From DATGLE01 sp035294325 (GTDB lineage: Bacteria; Chloroflexota; Ktedonobacteria; Ktedonobacterales; Ktedonobacteraceae), in NCBI GenBank assembly GCA_035294325.1, contig DATGLE010000163.1, forward strand, positions 1-23,234: a DNA stretch of 23,234 nucleotides. The letters are read 5' to 3'. A program made the translations under genes and the position numbers. Positions within the stretch are counted from its first letter, which is position 1. Each line of letters opens with the position of its first letter. The notes beneath the pieces were generated by a model. The model was not told the origin of the DNA. It saw nothing but the letters and a program-made list of their open reading frames with translations, and did not search any database. Below are positions 22,034 to 23,234 of the stretch, in pieces.

Positions 22034-22298
22034 GCCACTCGCCCTCGCGGCACAGGCGATAGAGCAGCGTGTCATCGTCGAGCACAAAAGGGATCGCATT
22101 CAGCTTGAGCCAGGCCAGGCAGGCATCACACAACCGATCATTGCAGACCGCCGTCTGATTCCTGGGATCCAGCACAATCTCCTCCGACATCTCCAGCAGC
22201 ATATTCAGAACCGCCAGCACCTTCTGTGCCTGCTCTAAATACTCGGGAAGCGCCGCGCTCTCCCGGGGTTCGCCAGGCGGCGTGGTTTCCTCATCCAT
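22023..22298 (-). CDS. Small acidic protein with a Cys cluster, function unknown
   Basis: The 91-residue product is not recognised. It has an acidic Pro/Glu-rich start, a predicted helix (LEQAQKVLAVLNMLLEMSEE, 21-40) and cysteines at 52, 57, 60 and 83 (CNDRLCDACLAWL ... LCREGE), which could bind a metal such as zinc. The ATG start is well supported by AAGGAGGG five bases upstream. It is convergent with the wall hydrolase gene and overlaps its last 11 bases. The same strand carries two more small genes upstream (22644-23113), so the three may form a loose cluster. Confidence 0.72.
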   Translation of the reverse strand: MDEETTPPGEPRESAALPEYLEQAQKVLAVLNMLLEMSEEIVLDPRNQTAVCNDRLCDACLAWLKLNAIPFVLDDDTLLYRLCREGEWPIR

Positions 22299-22320
22299 GC
22301 ATCACCCTCCTTGCTTGAAA

Positions 22321-22369
22321 GGAATGCTAGCCATCAGACCCAGAGGAATGCTAGCCATCAGACCCAGAA
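22321..22369. repeat. Two tandem 24-bp units plus partial third
   Basis: GGAATGCTAGCCATCAGACC starts at 22321 and 22345, and a partial GGAAT follows at 22370. It is in the non-coding gap 22299-22643, upstream of the small Cys-cluster gene. A GC hairpin (GGGCCGCC / GGCGGCCC) follows at 22383-22403. Confidence 0.8.
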
Positions 22370-22429
22370 GGAATATTCGCGTGGGCCGCCACCAGGGCGG
22401 CCCCTGCGGTGGTAACTCAGGACCCGGAC

Positions 22430-22623
22430 ATGTCATCCTGAGCGAAAGCGAAGGATCCCGCACGAGCGCAGCGATGTGCGGGTGTCGCCCACTCTTGCCA
22501 GCGGGCACGACGCACTCGCTGCCGCCGGCGCGCAGCAGATCCTTCGCTGCGCTCTGGATGACATCTTTGCGCCCTGGATGACATAGTATGCTCTGGACGA
22601 CATGATCGCGCTCTGGATAACAT
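22430..22623. repeat. GTCATCCTGAGCG-type inverted repeat with reiterated end
   Basis: The left end ATGTCATCCTGAGCGAAAGC (22430-22449, continuing to GGATC at 22457) is an imperfect reverse complement of 22538-22564 (GATCCTTCGCTGCGCTCTGG, then ATGACAT). This is the intergenic repeat family seen across several GC-rich bacterial phyla. The right terminus is repeated: CTCTGGATGACAT-like sequences start at 22552, 22572, 22591 and 22611. No gene is seen in the gap. Confidence 0.85.
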
Positions 22624-22643
22624 TCCTGAGGGAAATGGCCCTC

Positions 22644-22868
22644 TCATGGCCGGTGAACGCTGGCGGGCGGGCAGAAGGCGCAGACGGGCGCCGTGGGCAA
22701 CTGCTCCACGAGCCGCTGCTGAAAGCGCTGCAACAGTGTGAACATCTGCGCCGCCGCCGGATCCACCGCCGGACCATAGAAGCCGTAATAATAAATAGCG
22801 GCATTGAGCGCGATCACCTCGGCAGCCGTCACCTGGAGGCAGACCAGCGCCTCGCGATGCTTCGCCAT
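22644..22868 (-). CDS. Small protein with C-terminal CxxC, function unknown
   Basis: The 74-residue product (MAKHREALVCLQVTAAEV...) is not recognised. It has a helical N-terminal part with an aromatic patch (IYYYGFYG, 25-32), a second helix (about 38-56) and VCAFCPPASVH near the end, a CxxC with a nearby His that could hold a metal. The ATG overlaps the stop of the preceding gene in the sequence TGATG, and AAGGAGGG lies just upstream inside that gene. This indicates translational coupling with the helix-turn-helix-like protein at 22868-23113. Confidence 0.7.
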   Translation of the reverse strand: MAKHREALVCLQVTAAEVIALNAAIYYYGFYGPAVDPAAAQMFTLLQRFQQRLVEQLPTAPVCAFCPPASVHRP

Positions 22869-23113
22869 CACTCCCTCCTTCCCGCGTGTTCCTGCCAGAG
22901 CACGACATCGACCTCCTGGAGCGTATAGCGCACTCCCACCAGCGTTTCAAAACCGGAAAGCACCTGCTCTGCCAGCGCCTCGGGCACCGGGCTGCGCTTC
23001 GCCATTGCGCGCACCGCCGCTACCTGCACCCGCGTCACCCGCGCCAGCCGGATCATATTCACGCGATGCCGGTTAAGCAACTGGACCAATGTGGGCTTCT
23101 CTGCAACGTCCAT
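22868..23113 (-). CDS. Small XRE-like helix-turn-helix protein
   Basis: The 81-residue protein shows a degenerate Cro/C1-type pattern. PTLVQLLNRHRVNMIRLARV begins it, then TRVQVAAVRAMAKRSPV as the helix-turn-helix, then PEALAEQVLSGFETLVGVRYTL and EVDVV. It may bind DNA or be an adaptor, and the recognition helix is atypical. I chose ATG at 23113, with AAGGAG 11 bases upstream; an in-frame ATG at 23122 is possible, while the far upstream TTG (23209) has no support. It is coupled to the CxxC protein gene by a one-base stop/start overlap. Confidence 0.65.
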   Translation of the reverse strand: MDVAEKPTLVQLLNRHRVNMIRLARVTRVQVAAVRAMAKRSPVPEALAEQVLSGFETLVGVRYTLQEVDVVLWQEHAGRRE

Positions 23114-23234
23114 CCTCCGCATCTCTCCTTCATGCGTGGTTACAAATACTGCGACATCCTCATCACCTCCTCCCCACCCTCGGAGCCTCACGCCCTCGCA
23201 GGCATTCAAGGCTCCGGTTTATTGTGCCGATCTT

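Noticed and set aside
22417..22950. 177-residue minus-strand frame across the GTCATCCTGAGCG repeat and the small genes
   Set aside because: It runs through a non-coding repeat in a different frame from the two small genes that have ribosome binding sites and a coupled stop/start.

Overview
The window looks like chromosomal DNA of a GC-rich, repeat-laden Gram-positive-type soil bacterium. The best guess is a member of Chloroflexota, class Ktedonobacteria. This is an inference from style: a PP2C phosphatase and an FHA protein each with one membrane helix and a large outer domain, GTG/TTG starts, intergenic GTCATCCTGAGCG-type repeats, many long perfect hairpins and a coiled-coil start-up protein. 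No marker gene settles the species.

Layout. 1-1200 holds the start of a coiled-coil protein and a six-helix membrane protein, both minus. 1351-4505 is a divergent pair: acetoacetyl-CoA synthetase (minus) and a SatP-type acetate permease (plus). 4588-5751 is an FHA-domain membrane protein (minus). 5890-6246 holds a dead tyrosine-recombinase remnant beside a tRNA-Arg. 6494-6916 is an ArsR-type regulator. 7177-11605 holds aspartyl-tRNA synthetase and a membrane-anchored PP2C phosphatase, both minus. 11606-13085 is a 1.5 kb non-coding stretch full of long hairpins and a degenerate 48-bp tandem array. 13086-19708 is a plus-strand exopolysaccharide cluster: GT4 glycosyltransferase, polyprenyl-phosphate sugar-1-phosphate transferase, second GT4, Wzz-like co-polymerase, a CpsD/BY-kinase-like protein with a destroyed Walker A, and a single-pass membrane protein. 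19823-21016 is a glutaryl-CoA dehydrogenase-like acyl-CoA dehydrogenase (minus). 21389-22033 is a membrane-anchored glucosaminidase-type wall hydrolase. 22023-23113 holds three small minus-strand genes, two of them translationally coupled.

How parts fit. The polysaccharide cluster should build a lipid-linked glycan: the phosphotransferase loads the first sugar, the GT4 enzymes extend it, and the Wzz-like protein controls length. The usual tyrosine-kinase partner appears to have become a pseudoenzyme. Two hairpin elements sit in the spacers on either side of the pseudokinase gene, each just ahead of a start codon. The FHA protein and the PP2C phosphatase suggest Ser/Thr phosphosignalling across the membrane. 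The FHA protein and the last gene of the polysaccharide cluster appear to share an extracytoplasmic domain.

The most interesting non-coding signal is a family of long, near-perfect hairpins. Their arms have diverged between loci but stay self-complementary. One unrelated hairpin seems to have seeded a tandem array.
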